A stretch of 64,000 nt of DNA from NCBI GenBank assembly GCA_034231615.1, contig CM067306.1:67673579-67737578 (forward strand), in the 5' to 3' direction. The position numbers and the translations under genes are program-made. This document shows, one piece after another, positions 55,011 through 64,000 of the stretch. Source of the DNA: Meghimatium bilineatum (lineage: Eukaryota > Mollusca > Gastropoda > Stylommatophora > Philomycidae). The notes beneath the pieces were generated by a model that made no database searches, was not told where the DNA came from, and saw nothing but the letters and a program-made list of their open reading frames with translations. The first letter of the stretch is position 1. The number at the start of each line of letters is the position of its first letter.

Positions 55011-55239
55011 GTTTTGAACTAGAACTTTTCGAAACCGTGTCTCTATGTTGCATTCTTGCCTCTAAGGGTTTCTAATTAATATTGAAACTTTGTGATAGTA
55101 TCTAGTTGCGGAACCCTTCACAGGCAGGTGGTTTCACAGTAAGAAGTGAGAACCCTTCACAGATAGCAAGAGATGGACGGCGTGAAATGCAACACGTTTT
55201 GCTCTTGTGTAAATGTTGTCACTACGAACGCTAGTGACA

Positions 55240-55375
55240 CACAATGCGAATGTGTGTTTATCTAAGAACGTGTCAAGCGACGATGAAACACAAACGTGTG
55301 TTTTTATAGGAACGTGTCAAGCTATGATCAAGTGCAACGTTTGTTTACCTAAGAACATGTCAGATAATAGACAGA
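55240..55375. repeat. Degenerate tandem repeat, about 55-bp unit
   Basis: aacgtgtcaagc(g/t)a(c/t)gat and gtgtgtttatctaagaac recur two and a half times. Confidence 0.7.
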
Positions 55376-55904
55376 CGGGAATCATACCAGGTAGAAGCGT
55401 TCTGGTTGGACTGAGGCAACGTGGGTTTATTGTAACAAGAAGGATCAATTTCTGATTGGCCAGAGGTTTTCCTCTGGGGAAATGAAAGCTTTTGATTGGT
55501 TGGAAGTTTGGAGGAACTTAGGAGTGGAGGAGGAAGGAGGATTGCATTATCGACTGCCGAGCAGGGCTGTCGCATTTCACTCCGGAGGAAGCAGTCCACA
55601 GGAGAGTCCCCGGAGACATTCCCCAGAGTCAGTACTTGTCTCCCCGGAGAGACAAGTCCTAGTTAGTTTGGCAACAGTCACAGAGTCAGATAGTCGGTAT
55701 ACTCTCTAAGACTTAGCTTAGAAACCGAGTGAAGCAATTCCTGGATGTGTTAGCGTAATTTGTAATCTGAGATGATTATAATATTGCCCAGTTGCAGATA
55801 ATTTAGAATTAGTCTGCAGAGTTGAGGACGAATTCGAATAAGACTAGATTGTAGCTTGTGCCTTGTGTTTATTTGCCTCTCTTATGAGTATGATGCTAAC
55901 AAGT
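55376..55904. other. GC-richer unassigned block
   Basis: It contains two CCAAT-like words (gattggccagagg, gattggttgg) and gccgagcagggctgtcgca. It could be regulatory or the end of an old mobile element. I found no paired terminal repeat or coding domain to decide. Confidence 0.35.
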
Positions 55905-56035
55905 TCTAGTGAATATTGAAACTTGTCTATGGAGTGTATTCTTGTATTTCTAGCAAGTTCTAATGAATATTGAAACTTGTCTCTGTGGTGTATTCTTGTA
56001 TTTCTAATAAGTTCTAATGAATACTATAACTTTCC
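55905..56035. repeat. Tandem repeat, about 65-bp unit, 2 copies
   Basis: aagttctagtgaatattgaa, acttgtct and gtattcttgtatttcta are repeated twice and partly a third time. Confidence 0.85.
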
Positions 56036-56229
56036 AGTGACAAGATTAAAGGAACTCATTTATTGTGGATCTGAGATAACAAAAACGGAATTTGTCCGTG
56101 AATGAAAGAGAACTTCCACGCCAATAGTGGATCAATCTACTTTGAGAGAGAAAAAATCTCAGAACAACTTATTTTCTACTTTCGCTAGCATAAATAAATT
56201 GGTCCCACTTTACCATTACGGCGAATTAG

Positions 56230-56338
56230 AATTCGTTCCAGCTAACTATGTCAAGAGTACGTTCCAGCTAACTATGTCAAGAGTACGTTCCAGCTAACTA
56301 TGTCAAGAGTTCGTTCCAGCTAACTATGTCAAGACTTC
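56230..56338. repeat. Minisatellite, 27-bp unit, 4 copies
   Basis: cgttccagctaactatgtca then agagta is repeated four times. Confidence 0.93.
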
Positions 56339-57238
56339 GTCTAATTTCCTAGCTTGCTACTTTTCTTTAAAACTCAAATGAAAGTGAACACTTGGTCGTG
56401 AACACACAATTCGGAGTCGGATTATGGTATCATGTTCATCTAGCTCATTGACATATTTACATACTCTTTAGAAGCCAGCTTCTTACAGCATGTTCCCTTT
56501 ACCTATTTGACACTTTCTAAAATTATATTGACAATCGAACAATGTAACCTTACACAAGATCTAATTTATTAACGAGATCAGTTACATAACTTAATAATCA
56601 CAGCGGTAACGCATAAAAAAGCAAATGTAAATCATACTGACTAATAAGGCACATATAGAGTGATGCAATGTGTTTTAAAACATAAAAGGACCAGATTCAA
56701 GCAACCTTGTCATAAAGGAAGGCCCATCAATCTCAAGTGCCAGTGTGCTTTCCCAGGTACGTGCAATGAAAGGATATTGTTGTATAAATGAACAGAGTTC
56801 AGAAAATTATTGCTGCTTATTTAATTTTTGTAATAGTGTTATGACTAATAGAAGTCAAAATAGCTGGAATAAAAAACTAAAATGACTGGGGGCTAGTCTA
56901 GTCCTACTAGTCCAATGATCAACACCATTGCTAGTAATCTAGTTAGCACCCAATTTGCATTTGTCGCCAGCAACAATCGATAGTTTAGCTTGTGTTTGAT
57001 GTGCAAGTTTAACCTGTGTTTGGTGTGCATGTTTATTGATTTCATACCTACGTCCAGATTTATCTGCGTGTTGTTCTGATCTTACATAATGTATAAGGCT
57101 ATTAGATTTTATAAAGTGATCTCATGCAAAGCATATCACTAACGTTGGCAACATGTGGCCTGTTTCAAATGTAGAATAAATTGCGTATAATCTATCAACG
57201 TTCAGATCAAATCATGGATTTAAAGAACGAGAGATACT
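56339..57238. other. No recognised feature
   Basis: AT-rich sequence with one short duplicated phrase (gtttgatgtgcaagtt/ gtttggtgtgcatgtt) near 56990-57030. No gene is seen. Confidence 0.45.
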
Positions 57239-57239
57239 G

Positions 57240-57478
57240 AGGTTAAAATAAACAACACTCAATCTATCAACTTTCCGATGATGAAATAAACAACACTCAA
57301 TCTATCAACTTTCCGATGATGAAATAAACAACACTCAATCTATCAACTTTCCGATGATGAAATAAACAACACTCAATCTATCACCTTTCCGATGATGAAA
57401 TAAACAACACTCAATCTATCAACTTTCCGATGATGAAATAAACAACACTCAATCTATCAACTTTCCGATGATGAAATA
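57240..57478. repeat. Minisatellite, 38-bp unit, 6 copies
   Basis: The unit aaataaacaacactcaatct then atcaactttccgatgatg is nearly identical throughout. Confidence 0.96.
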
Positions 57479-57479
57479 A

Positions 57480-58520
57480 TCCCTTCTGCTGTGAGTAGGT
57501 AGCTCTTAAAAGTATGTAACCTTCCTGATATAAACCGTGGCCGACTGCCGGTATAAGAAGATCTATCACCTAAAACGTAAACATGAACTAGTTTCCGATT
57601 TTTGAGTTTTATTAGTTGGCATTGGCTATTTTTGGTATGCGACTCCAAGTATGTAAATAGCGACCAATCAAAATCCTAACAATAATCAAAATTTAACGAA
57701 CGGGGTCCAGATTAATTCAGTTATAAGGCATGTAGTACTATCAGTAGACAGGCATAAGCACATGTTCCCTCAGTGAGTAAGCAGGTAACACCCGAACTCA
57801 TATTAGGTTAGTTATCTCAAAGTCATGGTCGTGTTAAAAGGAGTTTATGCCTGACCAATCGGCGATATAGAAAAAAATGTTCGATAAATTAAGTTCGACC
57901 ACATTCGTTGGGTGTTTTTTTTCTATTGTTTGGCTTTTTTTTTCTATATGCTTGCCAACTATCTGGGTTTATGGATGCCTAATTAGTCCCCGAATGGAGG
58001 CGTTCCAGTACAGCAATATCCCATGGTCACCACGTCCTGCCAGGAGCGTAGCATAAGCCTTTGTAAACTACTTAATCATTATTCTGTCAAATCTATTGAC
58101 CAATCTGAATTGAAGTTACACCTAGCATGCATTCCACGGCACCTAGAAGTCTGACACAAAAGGACACTAAGGTGCAATGTCCGTTGACCTGCATCTCTTT
58201 GTCGTCCACGGGGAGCATTTGACAGAAGACAAAAGTTAGAAATCGAGATAAGACTGTCACGATGATTTTTATCACAGGTGACAAGATCGCATCACTCAAT
58301 TCTTCTTAATCGTCTCCTACGGCATATCTGGAAAGAAGATAGTGGTCTCATTCTTTAAACTCTGAATTAGAAGTCCAGGATCCGTTTGCCAGACTGGCAT
58401 TCAAAGTTCAGGTGAGGCCACCGATTTGAAGATAGCGACTGTGTTAGAATGAAAGACACAATCTACTAATGTTCAAGTCAAACAATCAATAAGAACTGGG
58501 ATGGGCTGTCTCCATTTACA
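57480..58520. other. Unassigned, with one small open frame
   Basis: A 68-codon minus-strand frame at 58093-58299 (MSDAILSPVIKIIVTVLSRF...) begins with a hydrophobic stretch but has no family I know. Bases 57620-57690 resemble, in inverted orientation, 49960-50010 (ctatttatatacttggagt), a minor dispersed repeat. Confidence 0.35.
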
Positions 58521-58524
58521 AGTA

Positions 58525-58890
58525 TATGCCATGTAAAGCACATAATTTATTTGCTATATGCCATGTAAAACACAGAATTTATTTGCTATATGCCATGTAA
58601 AACACAGAATTTATTTGCTATGTGCCATGTAAAACACATAATTTATTTGCTATATGACATGTAAAACACATAATTTATTTGCTATATGCCATGTAAAACA
58701 CATAATTTATTTGCTATATGACATGTAAAACACATAATTTATTTGCTATATGCCATGTAAAACACATAATTTATTTGCTATATGACATGTAAAACACATA
58801 ATTTATTTGCTATATGACATGTAAAACACATAATTTATTTGCTATATGACATGTATAACACATCATTTATTTGCTATATGACATGTATAA
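58525..58890. repeat. Minisatellite, 32-bp unit, about 11 copies
   Basis: The unit tatatgccatgtaaaacaca then taatttatttgc has two main variants, gccatg and gacatg, that alternate. Confidence 0.95.
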
Positions 58891-59108
58891 GATAAGAGGT
58901 TGTCTTCATTTACAAGTATACAGTATGTGGTTTTTCTTCTAAATGCCACCCCAACAATGTAGTTTGATTGGTACCGCCTAATGCGGTCGCCTCTCTGCAT
59001 CATAACACGGCACAGCCCTGAACGTCTAGCTTCATGTCTAGCTTGTAACTTATCACGCAACACCCAAGAACAACAGATGTTTGATACTGAACGTAGGTTA
59101 TCTAATAA

Positions 59109-59500
59109 ACATTCTTGAGACTAACGGGAATTGAACCAGTCCGTTCAACACCAAATCGCCTAGCAACTCTCATACACGGGTTTTTTCATACTTGACTAAA
59201 CGCATCTCCAAAAAAAAAGATGCGATTTTATCAAGACATTCAAACTGTGCACTCAATTGACTGAGAACGGACCAATCGAGACAAGGACTATCACAACAAC
59301 AACGGGCATCCCGTAGAGGTATCGAAGTATCCTCAGTACCAACAAACAAATAACATCCGTATTAGTTCTGCAAGGGCCAATAGGTCTTCTGGAGATGCTG
59401 TTAGTCAAGTACGAAAAAACCCGTATACGAGAGTTGCTGGGCGATTTGGTGCCGTTGAACGGACTGGTTCAATTCCCATTAGTCTCAAGAATTTTTAATT
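59109..59500. repeat. Inverted repeat A (arms about 95 bp) with tRNA-like B box
   Basis: Bases 59109-59204 and 59405-59500 are imperfect reverse complements (ttcttgagactaa(c/t)ggga, attgaaccagtccgttcaac, caaatcgcc(t/c)agcaact). On the sense reading (minus on the left, plus on the right) each arm contains ggttcaattccc, a good pol III B box, about 30 bases after gcgatttggtg, a weak A box. It is too short for a tRNA, so a decayed SINE head is more likely. Confidence 0.7.
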
Positions 59501-59680
59501 TACTCTGGCTTTCTTCTTGAATTTAGTTGCATAAGCAATTATTCGAAGCAAAATTGAACTGTCTGTATATGTTATCCATGTTTACAAGAAGACCTATTGG
59601 CCCTTGTAGAACTAATCCGGATGTTATATGTTATATGCTTGTTGTTACTGAGGATGCTTCAATACCTGTATGGAATGTTA
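59316..59680. repeat. Inverted repeat B (arms about 80-95 bp), interlocked with A
   Basis: The left arm 59316-59395 (gtatcctcagtaccaacaa, attagttctgcaagggcca, ataggtcttctgga) reverse-complements 59583-59680. Its left arm lies inside the loop of inverted repeat A and its right arm outside, giving the order A, B, A', B'. Confidence 0.7.
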
Positions 59681-59689
59681 TACGGTGAT

Positions 59690-59965
59690 TATAGTACTTG
59701 GTACTGTGAAACCAATTCTTTTAATACTTGGTACTGAAGAACCGGTGATTATAGCACTTGGTACTGTGGGTCCAGTGCAATAGCCAATTCCTATAGTACG
59801 TGGTACTGTGCAACCAGTGGTGCAACCAATTCCTATAGTACTTGGTACTGTGAAACCGCAGCAGTCAATTCTTATAGTACTTGGCACTGTGAAACTGCAG
59901 CAGCCAATTCTTATAGAACTTGGTACTGACGGTCCAGTATAACAGCCAGTGCTTATAAGTACTTA
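59690..59965. repeat. Degenerate minisatellite, about 36-60 bp unit
   Basis: The phrase agtacttggtactgtgaaac and caattcttatagtacttgg recur about seven times with gaps. Confidence 0.85.
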
Positions 59966-60245
59966 GTGGTACGATATGTTGATAGGCACAAAACTGAAAT
60001 TTATTTTCTACAATCAACCAATCACATGCATTGTATTAGTATGAACTGTATAATAAACCAATCACATGCATTGTATTAGTTTGGAATGTACATAATATTC
60101 AACATAACTAATTAACTATACAAATTAGCTATCCGATATGGCCATCACAATGAATACAACCTATCATTTTCTTCAAATAAAAATCATACTTATATTATTG
60201 GGTGCATTGTTGTCACTGATATTTGGATACTTGAATCATTATATA

Positions 60246-60404
60246 CCCCCGAAGACGGATGTGCCATGCCATTGACGCAAATAAAACGGCGACACAACCC
60301 ATTTTCATTCTCTGGATTACATCCTGCTGGTAATCTAGTAGGATAATTGTCCTGCTAAAAGAGAGATCCAGCGGGAGTTTGAGAATGAACGCTGAAGAAG
60401 AAGT
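60246..60404 (+). repeat. Dispersed repeat family B (SINE-like), copy 4
   Basis: It runs cccgaagacggatgtgcc, aaataaaacggcgacacaac, ctctggattacatcctgctg and agcgggagtttgagaatgaa, ending cgctgaagaagaag. The GAA tail sets the strand. Confidence 0.75.
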
Positions 60405-60764
60405 AGAATAATTATATAGTGATTAAGGTGACCTAACAAAATAACAAAAGACTGATACAAACATTCTTTTGTTATGCATATTTTAAATGTATATTTTTGA
60501 AATATGGAAAACATTTCCGCATCATTATATATGCACAATAGTTATACAAGTCAATCCTATTGTACCGATTGTGTTCTGGTATCTGCAGAAGTATATTGCC
60601 CCCAAATGGGATGCACAGATCCGGAGCTATCTTATTTCTAAGATCACTCGGAATTTCATATTAAAATTACGAGAAAACGGTGCAAATAGAAAGAAAATAT
60701 GAATAAATTATTTTAAAAAAAAAGTCTAATGAAGCCCATTTTAAATAAATGTTTAATTCTATTG
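60405..60764. other. No recognised feature
   Basis: AT-rich sequence. No supported feature. Confidence 0.45.
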
Positions 60765-60985
60765 CAGATACAGTGTCTCTAGTTACCTCTATTGCAGATA
60801 CAGTGTCTATGTTAACTTCTAGTGATGATACAGTGTCTCTAGTTACCTCTATTGCAGATACAGTGTCTATGTTACCTTCTAGTGCTGATACAGTGTCTCT
60901 AGTTACCTCTATTGCAGATACAGTGTCAATGTTAACTTCTAGTGATGATACAGTGTCTCTAGTTACCTCTATTGCTGATTCTGTG
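60765..60985. repeat. Minisatellite, 60-bp unit built of two 30-bp halves, 3.7 copies
   Basis: Halves are ctattgcagatacagtgtct and ctagtgatgatacagtgtct with linkers agttacct or atgttaact. The 60-bp period keeps frame on both strands (plus SIADTVSMLTSSDDTVSLVT), so both strands look open. No flanking gene supports coding use. Confidence 0.95.
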
Positions 60986-61385
60986 TTTATGATTAACATT
61001 TATAGTACTTTCATTTTTTTCAGCTCTTTCTAGACTCCCCACCCTCCCTTCCCAGAGAAGGATGTCCGTGTCTGATTTAGACAGAAATGCTAGACTGTGT
61101 GTGGCGGGAGATAATCTATTGAATTAACGGTGCGTTCAATGGTGCAGTTTTCGCCCTTTGTTTTAAGATTGCTCGAAGAGTTATTATAGGATGTTTTTTG
61201 GAGATATGCAGTTTCAACCACAGATACGAGCCACTATGGGTCATATCGGGGTACATGGTTATTACGAGAGGTGGGGGGGGGTAGTAGGTCAAAGTTCAAG
61301 TAGTCTCTCAATTACTTTCGTTAGAAGAACTAAAACATCTATTAGGAAACTAACAGATAAACAATCCAAGGGACAGGACATCATC
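60986..61385. other. No recognised feature
   Basis: Unique-looking sequence with a G run near 61275. No exon or mobile signature. Confidence 0.4.
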
Positions 61386-62367
61386 AACATCGATCTGATA
61401 GGCTAGATATTAAGACCATGATCCAAGCAGAAAAGCACACGAATATGTCAGATCAGCTAACCAAATGAAGACTAGATTCAGTGATTTAGATAGTGGAGGG
61501 GTGAAATGAAGCAGTCTTATTCCCGATCCCTCCAAAAAACCACCCCAAACTAAACAGATAGTAAAAGGATGAACTACCAGACTTTACAAAAGAAATAACA
61601 CCAGCAATGTTTGCAGTTCTGCGGGAGCAATATCAAAGTCTCACTATCAGAACAGCCATAAACAACACTTAGACTATGACAGAACTGAATAATCTCAGAA
61701 TTATAGAATTTAATAAGAAAACAACAGTATGCAGCATGATTGAAGATATGTACCTCAGAGAAGAATGAATACAAGTATATACCGACGGATCGGCAACCAG
61801 AGCAGTAAATAATGTAGGTGCTGGAGTGTATAATATCACGAGAAGGATAATGAATTAACATGTTCACCAACTGGAATTTTCTGCTCCAAATATTTTGCGA
61901 AAGTAGAGACTCTAAACATTGCTCCAGAAATAATTAAAAATACAACAAGCCATTGTCAACAAGTGGTGTTTCTTACAAATGCAATGTCTGTTCACTGACA
62001 GAGATAAACTGCCAGGCTTGAAGGAAGCCATACGAGAAGTGAACATCCTAAGAAGAGTAATACATGTAGTACAGTGGATACCAACCATCCCACTGTGGCA
62101 TACCAGGAAATGAAAAGGTAGACATGCTGGCAAAAGATGGAGCAGCACAGTAACAAAACGACCAAGAAACCACCTACCAAGAAGAGGACCATCATCAAAG
62201 CTATTAGTAAAGTCAACCACCAAAAAGACAAATTTTTCGACAGAGCAAGTTACCATCTTCAGCACCAGGACAGGACTAAATAAAACAGCCACTTAAATAG
62301 ACTAAGACTGGCTCCATCATTTCTATGTCCATGTGGGAGGGCAGCACAGACTGTAGAACATATCTTG

Positions 62368-62810
62368 CAAGACTACATTACACTAAACCAGTTTGTGTGG
62401 AAGGCGCACTGGCCCCACAAGACTACATTACACTAAACCAGTTTGTGTGGAAGGCGCACTGGTCCCACAAGACTACATTACACTAAACCAGTTTGTGTGG
62501 AAGGCACACTGGCCCCACAAGACTACATTACACTAAACCAGTTTGTGTGGAAGGCGCACTGGCCCCACAAGACTACATTACACTAAACCAGTTTGTGTGG
62601 GAGGAGCACTGGTCCCACAAGACTACATTACACTAAACCAGTTTGTGTGGGAGGAGAACTGGTCCCACAAGACTACATTACACTAAACCAGTTTGTGTGG
62701 AAGGCGCACTGGCCCCACAAGACTACATTACGCTAAACCAGTTTGTGTGGAAGGTGCACTGGCCCCACAAGACTACATTACACTAGACCAGTTTGTGTGG
62801 TAGAAACACT
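62368..62810. repeat. 50-bp minisatellite, 9 copies, amplified LINE zinc-finger segment
   Basis: The unit is caagactacattacactaaa, ccagtttgtgtgg, aaggcgcactggcccca, and starts every 50 bases exactly from 62368 to 62768. It corresponds to the LINE text QD(Y)ITLNQ..HWP, once present in an ordinary copy (26321-26360). Since 50 is not a multiple of three the frame is lost. Confidence 0.97.
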
Positions 62811-62974
62811 GGCTAACAATCTGTGGTAGGGCAGCACAAACCGTGGAACACATCTTGCAAGACTACATTACACTAAACAAGTTGTGGAGTAGCACTGGTC
62901 CACACAGAAAGATATGCAGAAAGATGTATGGGAGTCTTGAGGATCTTTCAAATATAGCAACATTTTTTTCCGTA

Positions 62975-63218
62975 CTGAAACTCTGTAGACACGTTAAACT
63001 CTGTAGACATGTTAAACTCTGTAGACATGTTAAACTCTGTAGATATGTTAAACTCTGTAGATATGTTAAACCCTGTAGATATGTTAAACTCTGTAGACAT
63101 GTTAAACTCTGTAGATATGGTAAACTCTGTAGATATGTTAAATTCTGTAGATATGGTAAACTCTGTAGATTTGTTAAATTCTGTAGATATGGTAAACTCT
63201 GTAGATATGTTAAACTGC
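62975..63218. repeat. 18-bp minisatellite, about 13 copies, in the LINE 3' UTR
   Basis: The unit ctctgtagatatgttaaa derives from the LINE phrase tgtgtagacatgtcaaactc just after the stop codon (26450-26470 in the sister copy). In frame it reads the repeated peptide MLNSVD, which has no meaning. Confidence 0.95.
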
Positions 63219-63288
63219 GAACGAGAGAAGGACTATAGACATCACTGAGTGTCTGAGCTAGTCCCTCTTCAGAATAATTCTACGGTCA

Positions 63289-63378
63289 TATCTTGAACAC
63301 AGATCTTGAACACAGATCTTGAACACAGATCTTGAACACAGATATTGAACACATATCTTGAACACAGATATTGAACTA
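63289..63378. repeat. 13-bp minisatellite (atcttgaacacag), 7 copies
   Basis: Seven units in a row, two with the variant atattgaacacag or acatat. Confidence 0.93.
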
Positions 63379-63391
63379 CTGATAAAGGATC

Positions 63392-63622
63392 TCATACACA
63401 GATGAATGCCCATGTGGATCAGGAACCCAGACCCCGGAACACATACTTCAGGACTGCCCAATATACAAAGAGCAAAGACAGTATACCTGGCCAGAGGATA
63501 CAGACTTGAGGCAAAAGCTATGGGGTAGCCGCTCTGACCTGGAGAATACAGTGGACTTCGTCTTGACGACAGGCCTGCCGGTATAGCATGACCACATATG
63601 CTGAACGCAGAAGAAGAAGAAG
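63392..63622 (+). mobile_element. RNase H LINE 3' end, inserted against or into the hAT copy
   Basis: Open frame with DECPCGSGTQTPEHILQDCP, IYKEQRQYTWPEDTDLRQKL, WGSRSDLENTVDFVL and stop after TGLPV at 63587, then gctgaacgcagaagaagaagaag. The zinc-finger-like C-x-C...H...C is intact. The next base begins hAT transposase sequence in the same orientation. Confidence 0.9.
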
Positions 63623-64000
63623 ATATTCATTGGATTTTCCAATTCTTTTAAACTCTTTGAAGAGTTACTGAGTGTTGAGTTAATCAAAGACACTGCCACT
63701 GGCCTCGATATATTAAATGCTGTTAATAGATGTATTGAAAGATCTGGATTAATGTGGAACAAGATGACCAGTATTACAACTGATGATGCTCGTGCTTTAA
63801 CTGGAAAAAATATAGGACTGATAAAGTTGATCAATGATAGGATTAAGTCAGAATATGCTGACCCCGTAATATTACCACTTCACTGTGTGATTCATCAGGA
63901 AAGTTTGTGTAAATCTGTTTTAAAAATTAAGCATGTTATTGACCCAGTTGTCAGTGTCATACACCTCATCAGATCAAGAGGACACCATCACAGGCAGTTC
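63623..64000 (+). pseudogene. hAT transposase fragment, second copy, runs off the window
   Basis: Open in one plus frame from FIGFSNSFKLFEELLSVELI through LMWNKMTSITTDDARALTGK, LPLHCVIHQESLCKSVLKIK and VIHLIRSRG. It equals the catalytic middle of the transposase at 2886-4698 with only scattered differences. It keeps TTDD where the first copy reads TTVG. The left end is cut by the LINE tail at 63622 and the right end by the window. The BED finger and N terminus are not seen to the left, so either the LINE is a longer nested insertion or the hAT copy was already truncated. Confidence 0.9.

Larger units (their letters stand above)
61386..63240 (+). mobile_element. RNase H LINE 3' half (sister copy of 24415-26459), bloated by two arrays
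   Basis: From 61386 it follows the LINE at 25371 onward: aagaccatgatccaagcaga, ccgacggatcggcaaccaga, taccaaccatcccactgtgg (RNase H HCGIPGNE region) and atgtccatgtgggagggcag (zinc-finger CxCG). It is more decayed than its sister, with many frame breaks. Two tandem amplifications lie inside it, a 50-bp unit in the zinc-finger region and an 18-bp unit in the 3' UTR. The LINE 3' end (gcgaacgagagaagg) follows at about 63218. Confidence 0.9.

Noticed and set aside
55080-56100. Possible solo LTR (CCAAT words, GC-rich block, AT-rich flanks)
   Set aside because: I could not find a second copy, a primer-binding site or a flanking duplication, so the call has no support.
58093-58299. Small minus-strand frame MSDAILSPVIKIIVTVLSRF...
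   Set aside because: The hydrophobic start is suggestive, but 68 codons can occur by chance here and there is no family, splice or neighbour support.
59109-59204. tRNA gene candidate with a good B box
   Set aside because: Only about 55-58 bases lie between the possible acceptor strands, the anticodon arm is missing and the T stem has a mismatch. It is better explained as a decayed tRNA-derived repeat.
60667-61033. Open frames on both strands with SIADTVSMLTSSDDTVSLVT-like repeats
   Set aside because: The 60-bp repeat is open on both strands. No transcription or family evidence separates one from chance.

Overview
The window is metazoan nuclear DNA: AT-rich, intron-containing, and saturated with tandem repeats and broken transposons. 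The mix of RNase H-bearing LINEs, RTE/CR1-like LINEs, a tRNA-derived SINE and a ZBED/GTF2IRD2-type hAT element, plus a carbamoyl-phosphate synthase that keeps glutaminase chemistry, fits a lophotrochozoan, most likely a mollusc and perhaps a heterobranch gastropod. The species guess is inference from family resemblance remembered from mollusc genomes, not a search result.

The one host gene I can support lies on the minus strand. Eight coding exons between 28662 and 2264 have matching GT/AG borders and phases and join into the first 363 residues of a mitochondrial carbamoyl-phosphate synthase of the CPS I/III type (CPS1 orthologue). They comprise a 43-residue presequence, the small-subunit-like domain and most of the glutamine amidotransferase domain. 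The nucleophilic cysteine is present (GICMGNQ, residue 294), so this looks like a glutamine-dependent CPS III and not an ammonia-only CPS I. The rest of the protein lies beyond base 1. The seven introns total about 25 kb and are inflated by minisatellites, SINEs, LINE fragments and one hAT transposon.

Region 1-29 kb is that gene. Its introns hold a hAT copy with perfect 8-bp target duplications (2509-5477), a 34-bp satellite of about 87 units (9624-12585), a 49-bp array, a 37-bp array, and a LINE nested inside another LINE with a 12-bp duplication (26472-27219). Region 29-64 kb shows no host exon I can recognise. It is a patchwork of LINE fragments in both orientations, more than 25 further tandem arrays with units of 13-65 bp, a MITE with 25-bp inverted ends, a 370-bp near-perfect palindrome, an interlocked pair of inverted repeats near 59.1-59.7 kb, and a second hAT fragment running off the right edge.

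The recurring theme is that tandem arrays are made from, or sit directly against, pieces of transposons. A LINE endonuclease segment, a LINE zinc-finger segment, a LINE 3' tail, a SINE 3' end and the middle of a dispersed repeat have each been amplified in place. I see no CRISPR array, operon, rRNA gene or convincing tRNA gene, and nothing that looks like a novel working system. The strongest biological finding is the CPS III gene and the unusual expansion of its introns.
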